From Planctomycetota bacterium (GTDB taxonomy: Bacteria; Planctomycetota; UBA8108; SXIK01), in assembly GCA_016209535.1 (NCBI GenBank), contig JACQVW010000904.1, positions 1 to 34,879 of the forward strand: DNA of 34,879 nt, in the 5' to 3' direction. The position numbers and the translations under genes were made by a program. The notes under the pieces are model-generated. The model was not told the DNA's origin and did not search any database. It saw only the letters and a program-made list of their open reading frames with translations. Shown here piece after piece: positions 17,401 through 25,549 of the stretch (position 1 is its first letter; each line of letters starts with the position of its first letter).

Positions 17401-18514
17401 GGAGGGGGATGCTTGCCAGGGCAAGCTCCGAGCCCACCTCGCGCGTGCGGCTCTCGAAGAGCCGCTCGACCCCGGTGCCGGGCACCGAGGCAACGTAGGC
17501 GATGGCGGAGCCATCGAGGAAGAGCCACGGCGCGCGGTCGTCGTACTTGGAATTGATGGGCCGGCCCGCGGGCTCCGGGGCCTCCAGGTGCAGGTCCTCG
17601 GTCCCCGCCGCCTCGTCGCCCGGGGCGCGGCAGCGCGCCCTGTGGAGGTCCAGGCCCCCGAGGCCGCCCGGCCGGGCCGAGGCGAAGTAGAGGAAGTCGC
17701 CCGAGGGCGCGAAGGCCGGGTCGACATCGTCCGCGGCCGACGCGAGGGCCTCGGCGAGCCGGAGCCCGGCCCAGCGCGGGCCTCTTGGGCCCTCCTGCGC
17801 TTTCCGGACCAAGGCGATCTCCCAGTCCCCGGCCTTCCAGCCCGAGAGGATCACGTCGGACCACTCGGCGGGGGGAGAGTGGAGGAAGCTCCGCGGCCGG
17901 TTCGTCGCGAAGAGGAGGAAGGATCCACCCGGGTGGAGCGCCGGGCCCGAGTCGTCGTAGGGCGAGTTCACGCGGGGCCCCAGGCTCGCGGGCTCCTCCC
18001 AGCCGCCGGGGCCGCGCCGCGAGAGCCAGAGGTCGAGGCCGCCGAGGCCGCCGGGGCGGTCCGAGGCGAAGAGGAGGATGCCGCCGCCGGGGGCGAGGCA
18101 CGGCGCGAGCTCGTCGTGGGGCGAGCTCACGGGCTCGGGGAGCGGTGCCGGGGCCGACCAGCCCGAGGTCGTGAGCTCGCGGGCGACGATCTCGAGGCCG
18201 CAGCCCTCGACGCGCTCGGCCGTGAGGACCAGGCCCGGCGAGACGGGAGGCCCGGAGGGCACAGCCGCCGTCGAGGCGGCGGGGGCGAGGGCGGGGGCCG
18301 CGAGCGCCCTGGGCACCTCGCGCGGCGCCGACCAGGAGACGCTCCGCACCACGGGCGCTCCCTCGACCTCGAGCGTCGCCCCCCGCTCGCCGTAGACGTA
18401 GACGCGGCGGACGAGGCCGGCGCGGACCGCGAGCCAGAGGCCCGCGGCGATGGCCGCCGCGGCCAGGAGGGCCGTCCACGGCACGTGCTCGAGCCAGCGG
18501 CGCCGACGGCTCAT
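14480..18514 (-). CDS. Giant envelope protein: PD40 propeller, TonB-like segment, Pro/Ala linker, squalene-cyclase-like toroid
   Basis: The 1344-residue protein has three membrane helices (about 12-35, 378-400, 409-434), placing residues 36-377 and everything after 434 in the periplasm. The first periplasmic part has PD40/TolB-like propeller repeats: APGGGILLFASDRPGGLGGLD near 141, HPGGSFLLFATNRP near 194, and APSGDFLYFASARPGGLGGLD near 269. Helix 3 (AIAAVLVHAAMLYGFYF) carries a buried His at about 421, as TonB and TolA signal anchors do. Residues of about 470-990 are a Pro/Ala/Ser-rich linker. Residues of about 1006-1344 form an alpha/alpha-toroid with prenyltransferase/squalene-cyclase repeats (ALRWLARHQSSDGRWD, ALDWLL-type and GDTSITGWQVLALVSA motifs). 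The acidic DxDD motif of hopene cyclases is not evident, so I infer a binding rather than catalytic role. Its ATG overlaps the ExbD-like stop. Confidence 0.85.
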   Translation of the reverse strand: MSRRRRWLEHVPWTALLAAAAIAAGLWLAVRAGLVRRVYVYGERGATLEVEGAPVVRSVSWSAPREVPRALAAPALAPAASTAAVPSGPPVSPGLVLTAERVEGCGLEIVARELTTSGWSAPAPLPEPVSSPHDELAPCLAPGGGILLFASDRPGGLGGLDLWLSRRGPGGWEEPASLGPRVNSPYDDSGPALHPGGSFLLFATNRPRSFLHSPPAEWSDVILSGWKAGDWEIALVRKAQEGPRGPRWAGLRLAEALASAADDVDPAFAPSGDFLYFASARPGGLGGLDLHRARCRAPGDEAAGTEDLHLEAPEPAGRPINSKYDDRAPWLFLDGSAIAYVASVPGTGVERLFESRTREVGSELALASIPLRTIARSLVRLAVLLGSGAALAAILVLAIRYRHAFRLNLLARCAIAAVLVHAAMLYGFYFWVVTDEIVALAERHALTEVTVEKVLQAKLTLEAARFEVRTPDAAPLAASPPAPAARLLARPEPAGEAPESSALAVFTPPARPAWTASPSAAQPALARPAPTPSSLAMLELPAALPAPRSAEALPVPEPALEADPSEAAPSPASPASPVSLKAGLDVPRPGPPAALEEVLWATPPVVDGASPAEVSAVPAATQVRIPEAPARFLPPLARPALEPPPEAPALPAPSRASEPEPAGPGIELAEPSLPAGRSAPQELSVAGGTAHVPGDGGLAPALIGTAVAVALDPSFDPSHLAPRDPTVPGLEPDLAPPPARVAPVPALAVAAAPARLPEPLAAPGAGDDPSPGAGPADLADLGGLEPRPASRLSSPGPLVPGPLAAETPPGDPGAAPPGARPVVALADSISALAAASSARLESAPRPGVLAAEGLPPLAHAPATAPASLPEGEGGSGLARASGAPEVTDLLRPSLPPSRAAPPREPLPPDPSSPEPDLGLAGGVTAGTVVSGSVVGGSAAEAPRVIRPGPGPPAMPPPADPGRDRDLVARAEVKLPEAPPELQGETDLTKVRSTAARKALVGVMGGTQASEDAVFLALRWLARHQSSDGRWDIDGFDAACQGCSSPGFQVRCDAAVTGLALLCFLGQNHTPANAESPFRKHAKSAIDWLLSIQEPGGSLAGEDARYTMYSHGILTLALSEAYTLTRDPRLAGPVRRAVGLIVRAQHPTTGGWRYRPEPPIRGDTSITGWQVLALVSARQGGIEVPERVLERARHWLDFEVSSGRHGGIYGYTRPEEPRVAMVAEGMFARLLLGARRTDPNIEEAARYLYSETRGGGHLDNLYLLYYGNLALYHYQGWIWESWNEDVREFLVRTQHRQGQAAGSWDPTGPWSETGGRVLATAFATLCLEVYYRYLPLYWSLEVGGR

Positions 18515-18930
18515 CGGTCCTCCGTGCTCTCGTAGGTGATGTTGGGCGTCTTCACGCCGAGGCGGTGGCAGACCTCCACGGTCTCCATGAAGGGGGCGAG
18601 GAGGCCCCGCACGTCGGCGCGCACGACGACGTCGAGGTCCGACCGCGCGCCCTTCCGGGCGCGCAGCAGCTCCTCGAGCTCCTCGAGGGTCCGCTGCTTC
18701 CCGTCCACGAGCCGGCGGCCCTCCTTGTCGATGTTGATCACGAGGACCTCGCTCGCCGTCGCGATGGGCAGGCGGGACCGCGTCTGGGCGAGGCGGATGC
18801 GCTCGTCGCGCTCGTCCTCGTGGAAGCGGCTGGTGGCGAGGAAGAAGATGACGAGGACGAGCATCATGTCGATGAACGCCGTGAGGTTGAGGTACACCTC
18901 CTCGTTCGTCTCGTCCCGGGCGACGCGCAT
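18511..18930 (-). CDS. ExbD/TolR-family biopolymer transport protein
   Basis: ExbD/TolR proteins sit inside an ExbB/TolQ pentamer and use the proton motive force to drive a TonB or TolA partner. The 139-residue product has one N-terminal membrane helix, LTAFIDMMLVLVIFFLATS, with the essential proton-carrying aspartate at about D21 in the family-typical FID context. A periplasmic alpha/beta domain follows (EVLVINIDKEGRRLVDGKQ, DLDVVVRADVRGLLAPFMET). It lies 21 nt downstream of the ExbB-like gene and its stop overlaps the start of the giant envelope gene (ATGA). This coupling is strong evidence that the giant protein is the energised partner. Whether the system is Ton-like or Tol-like cannot be told from this subunit. 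Confidence 0.92.
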   Translation of the reverse strand: MRVARDETNEEVYLNLTAFIDMMLVLVIFFLATSRFHEDERDERIRLAQTRSRLPIATASEVLVINIDKEGRRLVDGKQRTLEELEELLRARKGARSDLDVVVRADVRGLLAPFMETVEVCHRLGVKTPNITYESTEDR

Positions 18931-18951
18931 GGCGCTCTCCCTCCGCCGCTC

Positions 18952-19905
18952 TCAGCCCCCGGCGTCGCCGGCTCCGGCGGGAGCGGGAGCCATGGCCGGC
19001 GCAGGGGCGACGGCGGGCGCGACCGCCGGGGCCACTGACGGCGCGGGGCCGGGCTCCGGGGCGCGGGGGCGCGCGGTGCCGGGCACGGCGTGGGCGTAGT
19101 AGTGGTCGAGGAAGCGGTTCGCGGCCTCATCGAGCCGGTCGACGATGCGGTCCGTCGCGCCGAGGAAGTAGTAGTACAGCAGGTAGGCGACGATCGCGAT
19201 GAGGAGGCCCGAGAACGTGGCGACGAGCGCCTCGTAGATCCCCTGAGTCATGGTGGTCACGCGGCTCATGGTGTCGGCGGCCGTGGCCTTCTCGAAGCAG
19301 GTGATCATGCCCGAGATCGTCCCGAGGAGGCCGAGGAGGGGGCCGAGGCCCGAGACGACCATGAAGGGCCGCGCCTGGCGCTTGAGGTAGTGGGCCTCGC
19401 GCAGCGCGGCCTCCTCGAGGGCCGCCTGGGCGTGGGCCTCGTCGCGGTGGAACCGCTCGATCCCGGCCCGCAGCATGCGGCCGAGGATGCTCCCGGACCG
19501 GTCGCAGAGGGCAAAGGCCTCCTCGAGCTGGTCCCGCGTGGCCTTGCCCCGCGCCGGGAGCGCCCGGAAGACCTCGTCGGCGAGCGCCGGCGGGCCCACC
19601 CGCGAGCGGCGCAGGCTGATCGCGCGCTCGAGGGCGAGGGTGAGGGTCACGAGGGAGCAGATCCCCAGGGGAATCATGATCCAGCGGCCCTTCAGGACGA
19701 GGGAGAGGATGGTCTCGCGCGGCCGGGCGGGCGGTGGCGCGGGCGGAGTCTGCGGGGAGGGCGAGGAGGCCGCGGGAACGGCCGGCGCGGGCGCCGCGGG
19801 AGAGGCCTGCGCCTCGGGAGCCGGCGGCGCCTGGGCCGGCGCCGGGACGGCGGCGAGCGCGAGGGCGGCGGCGAGGAAGAGCGGTGCGGCGGGCTTCGGC
19901 GTCAT
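18952..19905 (-). CDS. MotA/TolQ/ExbB-family proton channel protein
   Basis: The 317-residue protein forms the proton-channel scaffold around the ExbD-like subunit. Unlike E. coli ExbB it begins with a signal-peptide-like segment (MTPKPAAPLFLAAALALAAV) and a periplasmic Pro/Ala-rich stretch to about residue 62. Three membrane helices follow (about 73-92, 182-203, 222-248). The family motifs GLGPLLGLLGTISGMI and YEALVATFSGLLIAIVA cover the polar threonine positions that line the channel. The cytoplasmic loop between helices 1 and 2 is helical (ALEEAALREAHYLKRQA). The C-terminal tail is a low-complexity repeat of Val-Ala-Pro units (about 287-310). It is preceded by the TPR gene at 16 nt and followed by the ExbD-like gene, one operon. 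Confidence 0.92.
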   Translation of the reverse strand: MTPKPAAPLFLAAALALAAVPAPAQAPPAPEAQASPAAPAPAVPAASSPSPQTPPAPPPARPRETILSLVLKGRWIMIPLGICSLVTLTLALERAISLRRSRVGPPALADEVFRALPARGKATRDQLEEAFALCDRSGSILGRMLRAGIERFHRDEAHAQAALEEAALREAHYLKRQARPFMVVSGLGPLLGLLGTISGMITCFEKATAADTMSRVTTMTQGIYEALVATFSGLLIAIVAYLLYYYFLGATDRIVDRLDEAANRFLDHYYAHAVPGTARPRAPEPGPAPSVAPAVAPAVAPAPAMAPAPAGAGDAGG

Positions 19906-19921
19906 GGTCGGGGCGTCCTGG

Positions 19922-22900
19922 TCAGCGCGAGTCGAGCCTCTCGAGGCGCTCCCGGGCGAGCTTCGCCTCGTCCCGGTCGGGGAAGGTCGCGATGACCTCC
20001 GCGTAGTGCTTGCGCGCGTTCGCGTCGTCGCCGATGGCCTCGAAGCAGCCCGCGGCCTGCAACAGGGCCTTGGCGGACCACTCCGGGTGGGCGAAGCGGG
20101 CCGACACCTGCAGGAGCTCCACGATGGCGTCGCGGTGCTCCTTGCGCGCCGCGTGGCACTGCCCGAGCTGGAACTGGGCCCGGGCCCCCGTCGCCGACTT
20201 CGTCTCGGAGGCCACCTTGCGGTAGAGCGACATCGCCTCCTCGGGCTTCCCGAGGTTCTCGAGGGCCCAGGCGCGGCCGAACCGTGCGCGGTAGGCGTGA
20301 GGGCTCTCGGGGTGGCGCTCGAGGATCTCCGCGAAGAGCCGTCCGGCCTCCTCGAACCGCCGCTCCTCGGCGAGGCACTCGCCGAGGCTCACGAGGGCCG
20401 TCTCGGCCTCGGGGGTCCCGGGCCTCGCCTCGGCGATGGAACGGAAGACCTCGCCCGCCTTCGCCGTCTCGCCCCGCTTCAGGTGGGCCTTCGCGGCGAG
20501 GAGCGCCGTCTCGGCGAGGAGCGCGCTCGACGGGAAGGCCTTTGCGAGGGCAGCGTGCGCCGCGACGACGCCGTCCGGCTCGTCCAGGAAGTGGCGGCAC
20601 CAGGCGAGGCGGTAGAGGGCCTTCTCGCGATGGGGTCCGTCCCCGGACGCGAGCGGCGCGAGGGCCTCCTTCGCCGCGGCGTACTCCTTGCGCTCGAGCT
20701 CGAGCTCGCCGAGCTCGACACGCGCCGGCCCGGCGAGGTCGCCCGCCGCCTCGAGGCCGAGGACCGCGCGGTAGGCCTTCGCCGCCTCCTCGGGCTCGCC
20801 GAGCGCGCGACGGCACCAGGCGACCTCGTAGAGGACTGCGGGGAGGACATCGGGGGCGGCCGACGCGCGAAGCCTCTCCAGCGCCCCGAGGGCCTCGCGG
20901 TGCTTGCCGGCCTTCGCGAGGGCCGAGGCCTCCTCGAGGAGGACGCGGCCGAGCCTCGGGTCGCCGGGGTACTTCGCCTTGAAGCGGGCCAGGACCTCGC
21001 GGGCCTCCTCGGCCTTCCCGAGGGCCTCGAGGCTCAGCGCGAGCTGGTAGTGCGCCTCGGGCGCCAGCGCGTGGTCCGGGTGCCCTTCGGCGAGCGCGCG
21101 GAAGCGCTCCGCCGCCGCGGCGTGGTCCTTCGCCTCCGAGGCGATCCACCCGAGGAGCCGCAGCGCGCTGGGCGCGAAGCGCGAGGACGGGCTCTCCTCG
21201 AGGAGCCGCGAGAGGTGCCGCGCGGCGCCCGCGCCGTCCTTCTCGCGGTGGAGGATCTGCCCCAGCTCGAAGAGGATCTGCTCCCGGTGCGGGGACGCGG
21301 GGTCCGCCTCGAGGGCCCTCTCGAAGGCCGCGCGAGCCGCGGGGAGGTCGCCCGAGAGCTCGAGCGCGTGGGCGAGCTTGAAGCGGGCGTCGGATAGCTC
21401 CGCCGCGACCGCCTGGGCGCGCGACGAGCCGGCCTCGGGGGCCGCGTCGAGGAAGGCCTCGAGGCGCGTGACCGCCGCCGCGTGGTCTTTGAGCTGGTAG
21501 GCGCACTCGCCGAGGAGGTACTCCCGCGCGGCGAAGAGCGGGTCCTCGCGGAAGGCGCGCTCCGCCTCGGGCCCGAGGCTCGTGGGGTCGAGCGCCTCGA
21601 GAGCCCCGCGTGCCTCGGCGGCCTTCCCCGCGAGGAGGAGCGCCTGCGCCGAGCGGTACGAGGCCTTGAGGCGCGCCGGGCCGTCGAGGTCGGCCCCGAA
21701 GCGCTCGAGGTAGGCCCCGTAGGCATCGAGAGCGCCCTGCGCGTCGCCCGCGAGGAAGAGGCTCTCGGCGTCGAGGAGCGCGACGTCCTTGAGGAACCGG
21801 CTCCGCGGGTGAGCCGCGCGGAAGCGCGCGCAGGCCTCGCGCGACGCGTCGAGCTTGCGGGCGCGGTGGAGCGCGTAGGCCCTGAGGTAGGCGACGTGGT
21901 CGGCGTGGACGGCGTCCGGCGCGGCCGCGTCCCCGCCGCCGGCGGCGCCGCCCGGGCCGGCCAGCTCCGCCTCGAGGCGCGCGAGGACCGCCTCCGCGGC
22001 CTCGAAGCTGCCCTCGGCGAGGTGCGCCGAGACGATCTCGAGCTCGAGGTCGCGCCGCAGCGGGCTCTTCGGGAAGGACTTCATGGCCGCGGCGAGGACG
22101 GTCACCGCGCTCCTGGGCTTCCCGTGGCGCGCATAGAGCCGCGCGAGCCAGAGCGATGCCTCGTCGCCCACCGAGGCGGAGGCGCGCAGCTCCTGCAGCT
22201 TCCTGGCCGCCTGGGCCGCCTGCTTCATCTCGAGGAGGCAGCGCGCGAGGAGGAGCGAGGCCGCGTCGCGCCGCGGGCTCGAGGGGAGCTCGGCGAGGAA
22301 GCGCTCGAGCTCGGCCGCCGCGTCCTTGTGCTTCCCGGCGCCGAAGAGGACGCTCGCCAGGCCGAAGCGCGCCGCCTCGGCGTGGGCGCCGGCACCCGAG
22401 TCGAGGAGCGACCGCAGGGCCGCCGCGGCGCCCTCGGCGTCGCCCGACGCCTCGCGGGCCAAGGCGGCCATGTAGCGTGCGTCGGCGGCGTGGCGCGCGC
22501 CGGGCTGGCCCTCGGGGATCGCCGCGAGCTCGTCGAAGATCCGCGCGGCCTCGCGGAGGGCCTCGAGCCGGCCCTCGCCGCCGGCGGAGCCCCCGGCGGC
22601 GGCGGAGCCCTCGCCTCGAGCGGCGGAGCGGTAGAGGCTCATGGCGAGCTGGAGCCGGGCGCGCTGCGCCTCCTCGGGCTCGAGGTCCCTTCCAATGGCC
22701 TCCCGGTAGAGGGCCGCGGCGCGGGGGAAGTCGCCCCTGAGGTAGGCGCACTCGGCGAGGCCGGCGGAGCACGCCGCGGCCTCCTTCGATCGCGGGTGCT
22801 TCTCGACGACCCACGAGAACGCCTTCGCCGCCTGGTCGGGGTCCTCGAGGAGGAGGAGCGACTGCCCGAGGAGGCGCGTCGCCTCGAGGCGCGACTCGAA

Positions 22901-23344
22901 GTCGCGGCGCTTCAGGGCCTCCTTGAGGTGGGCGACGGCCTTGCGGAGGTGGTCCTTCCTCTCGGCTTCCCCGGGCGCCTTCTCGCCCCCGGGGGGCCTG
23001 CTCGCGACGTGGTAGTGCGAGAGCGCCAGGGGGTAGTGGACGAGGTCCGCGCGCGCGTATCCCGGGCTCTCGGCGAGGAGCTTCTCGTAGCGCGGGATCG
23101 CGAGGTCGTAGAGCCCGCGGTTGAAAACGTAGTTGACCTTGAGGATCTCGTCGCGGACGGGGTCCGCGGGCTCCTGCGCCGAGGGCGCCGGCTTCCCGCG
23201 CGGGGCCTCGCCCTCGTCCTGAGCCGCACAGGGTGGACCCTGCGGCAGGCCGAGGACGGCGCACAGGAGGCTAACCACGGGAGGCGAGACGCGGCGCCGG
23301 CGGCGCCCGTCCCTGCGGGCGGAGCGGTGGGTTGGTGAGAGCAC
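19922..23344 (-). CDS. Large secreted TPR-repeat protein of the Ton/Tol-like operon
   Basis: The 1140-residue protein is almost entirely tetratricopeptide-like helical repeats. Examples are GLYDLAIPRYEKLLAESPGY, DPDQAAKAFSWVVEKHP, DFPRAAALYREAI, GDAEGAAAALRSLL and ENLGKPEEAMSLYRKVA, with the A-x3-Y/F pattern and Pro at helix ends throughout. Ala/Gly-rich loops interrupt near 225-245 and 475-495. The start is a GTG at 23344 that opens an Arg-rich n-region and a hydrophobic segment (VVSLLCAVLGLPQG) ending near CAAQ. This makes it a secreted periplasmic or, via the Cys, possibly lipid-anchored protein. TPR proteins such as CpoB/YbgF accompany Tol systems in proteobacteria, and this may be a much larger counterpart. 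It is the first gene of the four-gene operon. Confidence 0.88.
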   Translation of the reverse strand: MLSPTHRSARRDGRRRRRVSPPVVSLLCAVLGLPQGPPCAAQDEGEAPRGKPAPSAQEPADPVRDEILKVNYVFNRGLYDLAIPRYEKLLAESPGYARADLVHYPLALSHYHVASRPPGGEKAPGEAERKDHLRKAVAHLKEALKRRDFESRLEATRLLGQSLLLLEDPDQAAKAFSWVVEKHPRSKEAAACSAGLAECAYLRGDFPRAAALYREAIGRDLEPEEAQRARLQLAMSLYRSAARGEGSAAAGGSAGGEGRLEALREAARIFDELAAIPEGQPGARHAADARYMAALAREASGDAEGAAAALRSLLDSGAGAHAEAARFGLASVLFGAGKHKDAAAELERFLAELPSSPRRDAASLLLARCLLEMKQAAQAARKLQELRASASVGDEASLWLARLYARHGKPRSAVTVLAAAMKSFPKSPLRRDLELEIVSAHLAEGSFEAAEAVLARLEAELAGPGGAAGGGDAAAPDAVHADHVAYLRAYALHRARKLDASREACARFRAAHPRSRFLKDVALLDAESLFLAGDAQGALDAYGAYLERFGADLDGPARLKASYRSAQALLLAGKAAEARGALEALDPTSLGPEAERAFREDPLFAAREYLLGECAYQLKDHAAAVTRLEAFLDAAPEAGSSRAQAVAAELSDARFKLAHALELSGDLPAARAAFERALEADPASPHREQILFELGQILHREKDGAGAARHLSRLLEESPSSRFAPSALRLLGWIASEAKDHAAAAERFRALAEGHPDHALAPEAHYQLALSLEALGKAEEAREVLARFKAKYPGDPRLGRVLLEEASALAKAGKHREALGALERLRASAAPDVLPAVLYEVAWCRRALGEPEEAAKAYRAVLGLEAAGDLAGPARVELGELELERKEYAAAKEALAPLASGDGPHREKALYRLAWCRHFLDEPDGVVAAHAALAKAFPSSALLAETALLAAKAHLKRGETAKAGEVFRSIAEARPGTPEAETALVSLGECLAEERRFEEAGRLFAEILERHPESPHAYRARFGRAWALENLGKPEEAMSLYRKVASETKSATGARAQFQLGQCHAARKEHRDAIVELLQVSARFAHPEWSAKALLQAAGCFEAIGDDANARKHYAEVIATFPDRDEAKLARERLERLDSR

Positions 23345-23513
23345 TTCGGCGGCAGCTTGGTTCGCCAGGGCGGGAGCCCGGAAGGCCGAGCCTTTCTTAC
23401 GGAAACCTCGAGTATACGGGGCCGCTCGGAAGGCCGGTAGGGGGATTTCAGGTGCGGCGAGCCCCCCGGGTGGCCGGGAGCGCGGGGCGGCCGCGGCCGG
23501 CCGCGCCGGCCGT

Positions 23514-25067
23514 TCAAAGGCGGCACTGCCTTGCGAACTCCTCCAGGTCGTCGTACGCGTTCCGCCACGTCGTGTACAGGATGCCGACGATGCCCTCGAC
23601 GCCCCGGGCCGCCTCGAGCCACTGCCGGACCTGCTTCGGGTCCGCGTCGTAGTAGCCCGCGATCACCTGGCGGTGCCCGCGGCCGGCGAAGAAACGGAGC
23701 GACCGCTCGCGCTCGCCGAAGTTCCAGTTCACGACGACCACCTCCTTCGCGAGGCCCTCCCAGGAGCCCGCCAGGTCCCCGTCGACCAGGTAATAGTCCG
23801 CGTGCGCGTTGTGGTGCGGGTCGAACATGTCGCTCCAGACGTACGCCGTGGCGCCCCCGAGGAGCGCCGTGCAGTCGCGAGCTGCCCGGGCGAGCATGGC
23901 TCCCGGGGCCATCTTGCGCGCCTGACAGGACGCGTCCCGGTCGAGGCAACGGACCTCGTCGAAGGACATCATGTAGCCCTTCGCGCTCCAGGCCTCGCGC
24001 ATGCGGCGAGCCTGGTCCTCGAGGAGCTCCGTCACCTTGGGCTCCGAGAGACAGCACATGACTTGCTCCTCGTAGATGATCGGCGGGAAGTACCACGACA
24101 CGCGGAGCCTCGTCCCGTCGGGGAGCTTGGTCCGGATCGGCGGAGGCTCGTGCCAGACCTCGTAGGAGCCGTTCCACGGCTGGTTCCCCATCCGAGGGTC
24201 GGCGATCCGCTCGTAGTCCCGTCCCTCGAAGTACCCCTCGACGACGCAGGGCGCGCCGGGCCGGCGGAGGACGTTCAGGAGCCCCACCTCCTCGATCCTC
24301 CAGCGGCGCCAGGAGAGCTTGCCGCGAGCCTCTCCCCAGACGCCGAAGTAGACGAGGACCTCGGAGCTCTCGAGGGAGTCGAAGACGACGTGGTGCGCCG
24401 TCCAGTCCTGCGCCGGCTTGACGCCGAGCGACTTGAAGTGGAGGGCCCTGCCCTTGCCATCGCCCGAGAGGACCTGGATCCTGGGCTCGCCCGTGTAGCC
24501 CGCCGTCTCGATCTCGACCGAGATGTGGTAGCACCGGTAGGGGGAGACCTTGAGCTTCTGGACGAAGCGCGCGTTGTCCGGGTTGTCCTCGACCGACGCC
24601 GCGCCGCCCTCCATGCGGACCGCGTCGTCCTTCCAGTCGGGCTTCTCCCGGAACGCCACCGGGGGATCGGGCACGAGCCGCGCCTCGCCGCCCTCGACGA
24701 CGAAGAGGCTTCCGCGGACGGGGAGGCCCTCGGCGAGGTTCGGGTCGTGCCAGAGGAGGTCGTTCGAGTAGCCTATCGAGAAGAGGGCCGGGACGATCTC
24801 GAGGCCGAGGCCCGCGGCGGTCCTCTTCACGCGCTCCACGTTGCTGAAGTACCGGGCGTCCATGTCTCCGAGCTTGGCGAGCTTGGAGTCGGCGAGGAGC
24901 ACCTTGGTGTAGCCCGAGGCCGCGGCCCGCTTCCAGTTGCCCTCGAGGCGGTCGATGTTCGCGTCGACCCAGAGGTTCGCCGAGCAGTAGAGCCAGAGCG
25001 CGGGCCCCGGGCCCGGCGCGGCGAGGAGGGAGAGGCTGAGGAGGGCGGTCAGGCAGGAGACGGGCAT
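23514..25067 (-). CDS. Secreted glycoside-hydrolase-like TIM-barrel protein of unknown specificity
   Basis: The 517-residue protein has a signal peptide (MPVSCLTALLSLSLLAAPGP). The N-terminal part (about 25-120) reads as the first half of a TIM barrel: LWLYCSANLWVDANIDRLE, GYTKVLLADSKLAKL, GLEIVPALFSIGYSNDLLW. A beta-sandwich-like insert at about 140-290 resembles a carbohydrate-binding module (YRCYHISVEIETAGYTG, SSEVLVYFGVWGEARGKLSW). The barrel resumes with GYMMSFDEVRCLDRD, AYVWSDMFDPHHNAHADYYL, VVVNWNFGERERSL and VIAGYYDADPKQ. The DE pair in SFDEVR and the D in VWSDMFDP are candidate catalytic or substrate residues. I cannot assign a GH family; polysaccharide breakdown is inferred from architecture. 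The 169-nt gap after it holds only GC-rich palindromic sequence, including GCGGCCGGCCGC. Confidence 0.7.
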   Translation of the reverse strand: MPVSCLTALLSLSLLAAPGPGPALWLYCSANLWVDANIDRLEGNWKRAAASGYTKVLLADSKLAKLGDMDARYFSNVERVKRTAAGLGLEIVPALFSIGYSNDLLWHDPNLAEGLPVRGSLFVVEGGEARLVPDPPVAFREKPDWKDDAVRMEGGAASVEDNPDNARFVQKLKVSPYRCYHISVEIETAGYTGEPRIQVLSGDGKGRALHFKSLGVKPAQDWTAHHVVFDSLESSEVLVYFGVWGEARGKLSWRRWRIEEVGLLNVLRRPGAPCVVEGYFEGRDYERIADPRMGNQPWNGSYEVWHEPPPIRTKLPDGTRLRVSWYFPPIIYEEQVMCCLSEPKVTELLEDQARRMREAWSAKGYMMSFDEVRCLDRDASCQARKMAPGAMLARAARDCTALLGGATAYVWSDMFDPHHNAHADYYLVDGDLAGSWEGLAKEVVVVNWNFGERERSLRFFAGRGHRQVIAGYYDADPKQVRQWLEAARGVEGIVGILYTTWRNAYDDLEEFARQCRL

Positions 25068-25219
25068 GGAGGCCCAGGTTACCCGGATCGCGGCCCGGCA
25101 TCCAACCTCGCGGGCCCGGGCCAGCGGGGAGGCTGGCCTCTACTCAGGCCGCAGCCGCGGGGCTCCGCGGCAGTATGGCGAGGAACGTGCGCCTCCGTCG
25201 CACGCGGTCGCCCCCGGCC

Positions 25220-25549
25220 TCAGGCGTCTGGGCTGGTGCGCCGGCGCACTGGGGGGGGCCGCCCCATCCTGGCGCGGAACGCCGCGATGTCGCGGCAGAC
25301 GGCGGCCTCGTCCAGGAGCCTCTCGAGCTGGTCGAGTTTGCAGCTCCTCTCGAGCCTGCGTGAAACCTCAGCGGGCACCCTGCCCAGACGCCGGCGAAGG
25401 ACGCGCAGGATCGCTCGGCGGGCCTCGGCGCATTGGCCTTCCTCTCGGCCTTCCTCTCGGCCTTCCTCTCGGCCTTCCTCTCGGCCTTCTACGCGCCCGA
25501 CGGCGATACCCTCTTTGCGGAACATGTCCAGAACCCAGTTGTCTCCCAT
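25220..25549 (-). CDS. Candidate internal Rpn short product (antitoxin-like C-terminal domain)
   Basis: An in-frame internal ATG at 25549 (Met240 of the long protein) is preceded by GGAGA (25558-25562 on the plus strand) eight bases upstream, better than the site before the full-length start. Translation from it would give 109 residues: MGDNWVLDMFRKEGIAVG, the GREE repeats and the helical tail. This matches the layout of the RpnS proteins known from E. coli. A second in-frame ATG at 25525 has no well-spaced ribosome site. That the start is used is inference. Confidence 0.4.
   Translation of the reverse strand: MGDNWVLDMFRKEGIAVGRVEGREEGREEGREEGREEGQCAEARRAILRVLRRRLGRVPAEVSRRLERSCKLDQLERLLDEAAVCRDIAAFRARMGRPPPVRRRTSPDA

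Noticed and set aside
23480-23513. GC-rich palindromic stretch after the hydrolase-like gene considered as a terminator
   Set aside because: It is built of GGCC/CCGG runs expected from composition, with no T-run following on the minus strand, so a specific terminator cannot be claimed.
25435-25488. Short tandem repeats considered as a CRISPR array
   Set aside because: The units are contiguous 12-mers with no spacers, in frame within the Rpn-family coding sequence, and no cas genes are present.
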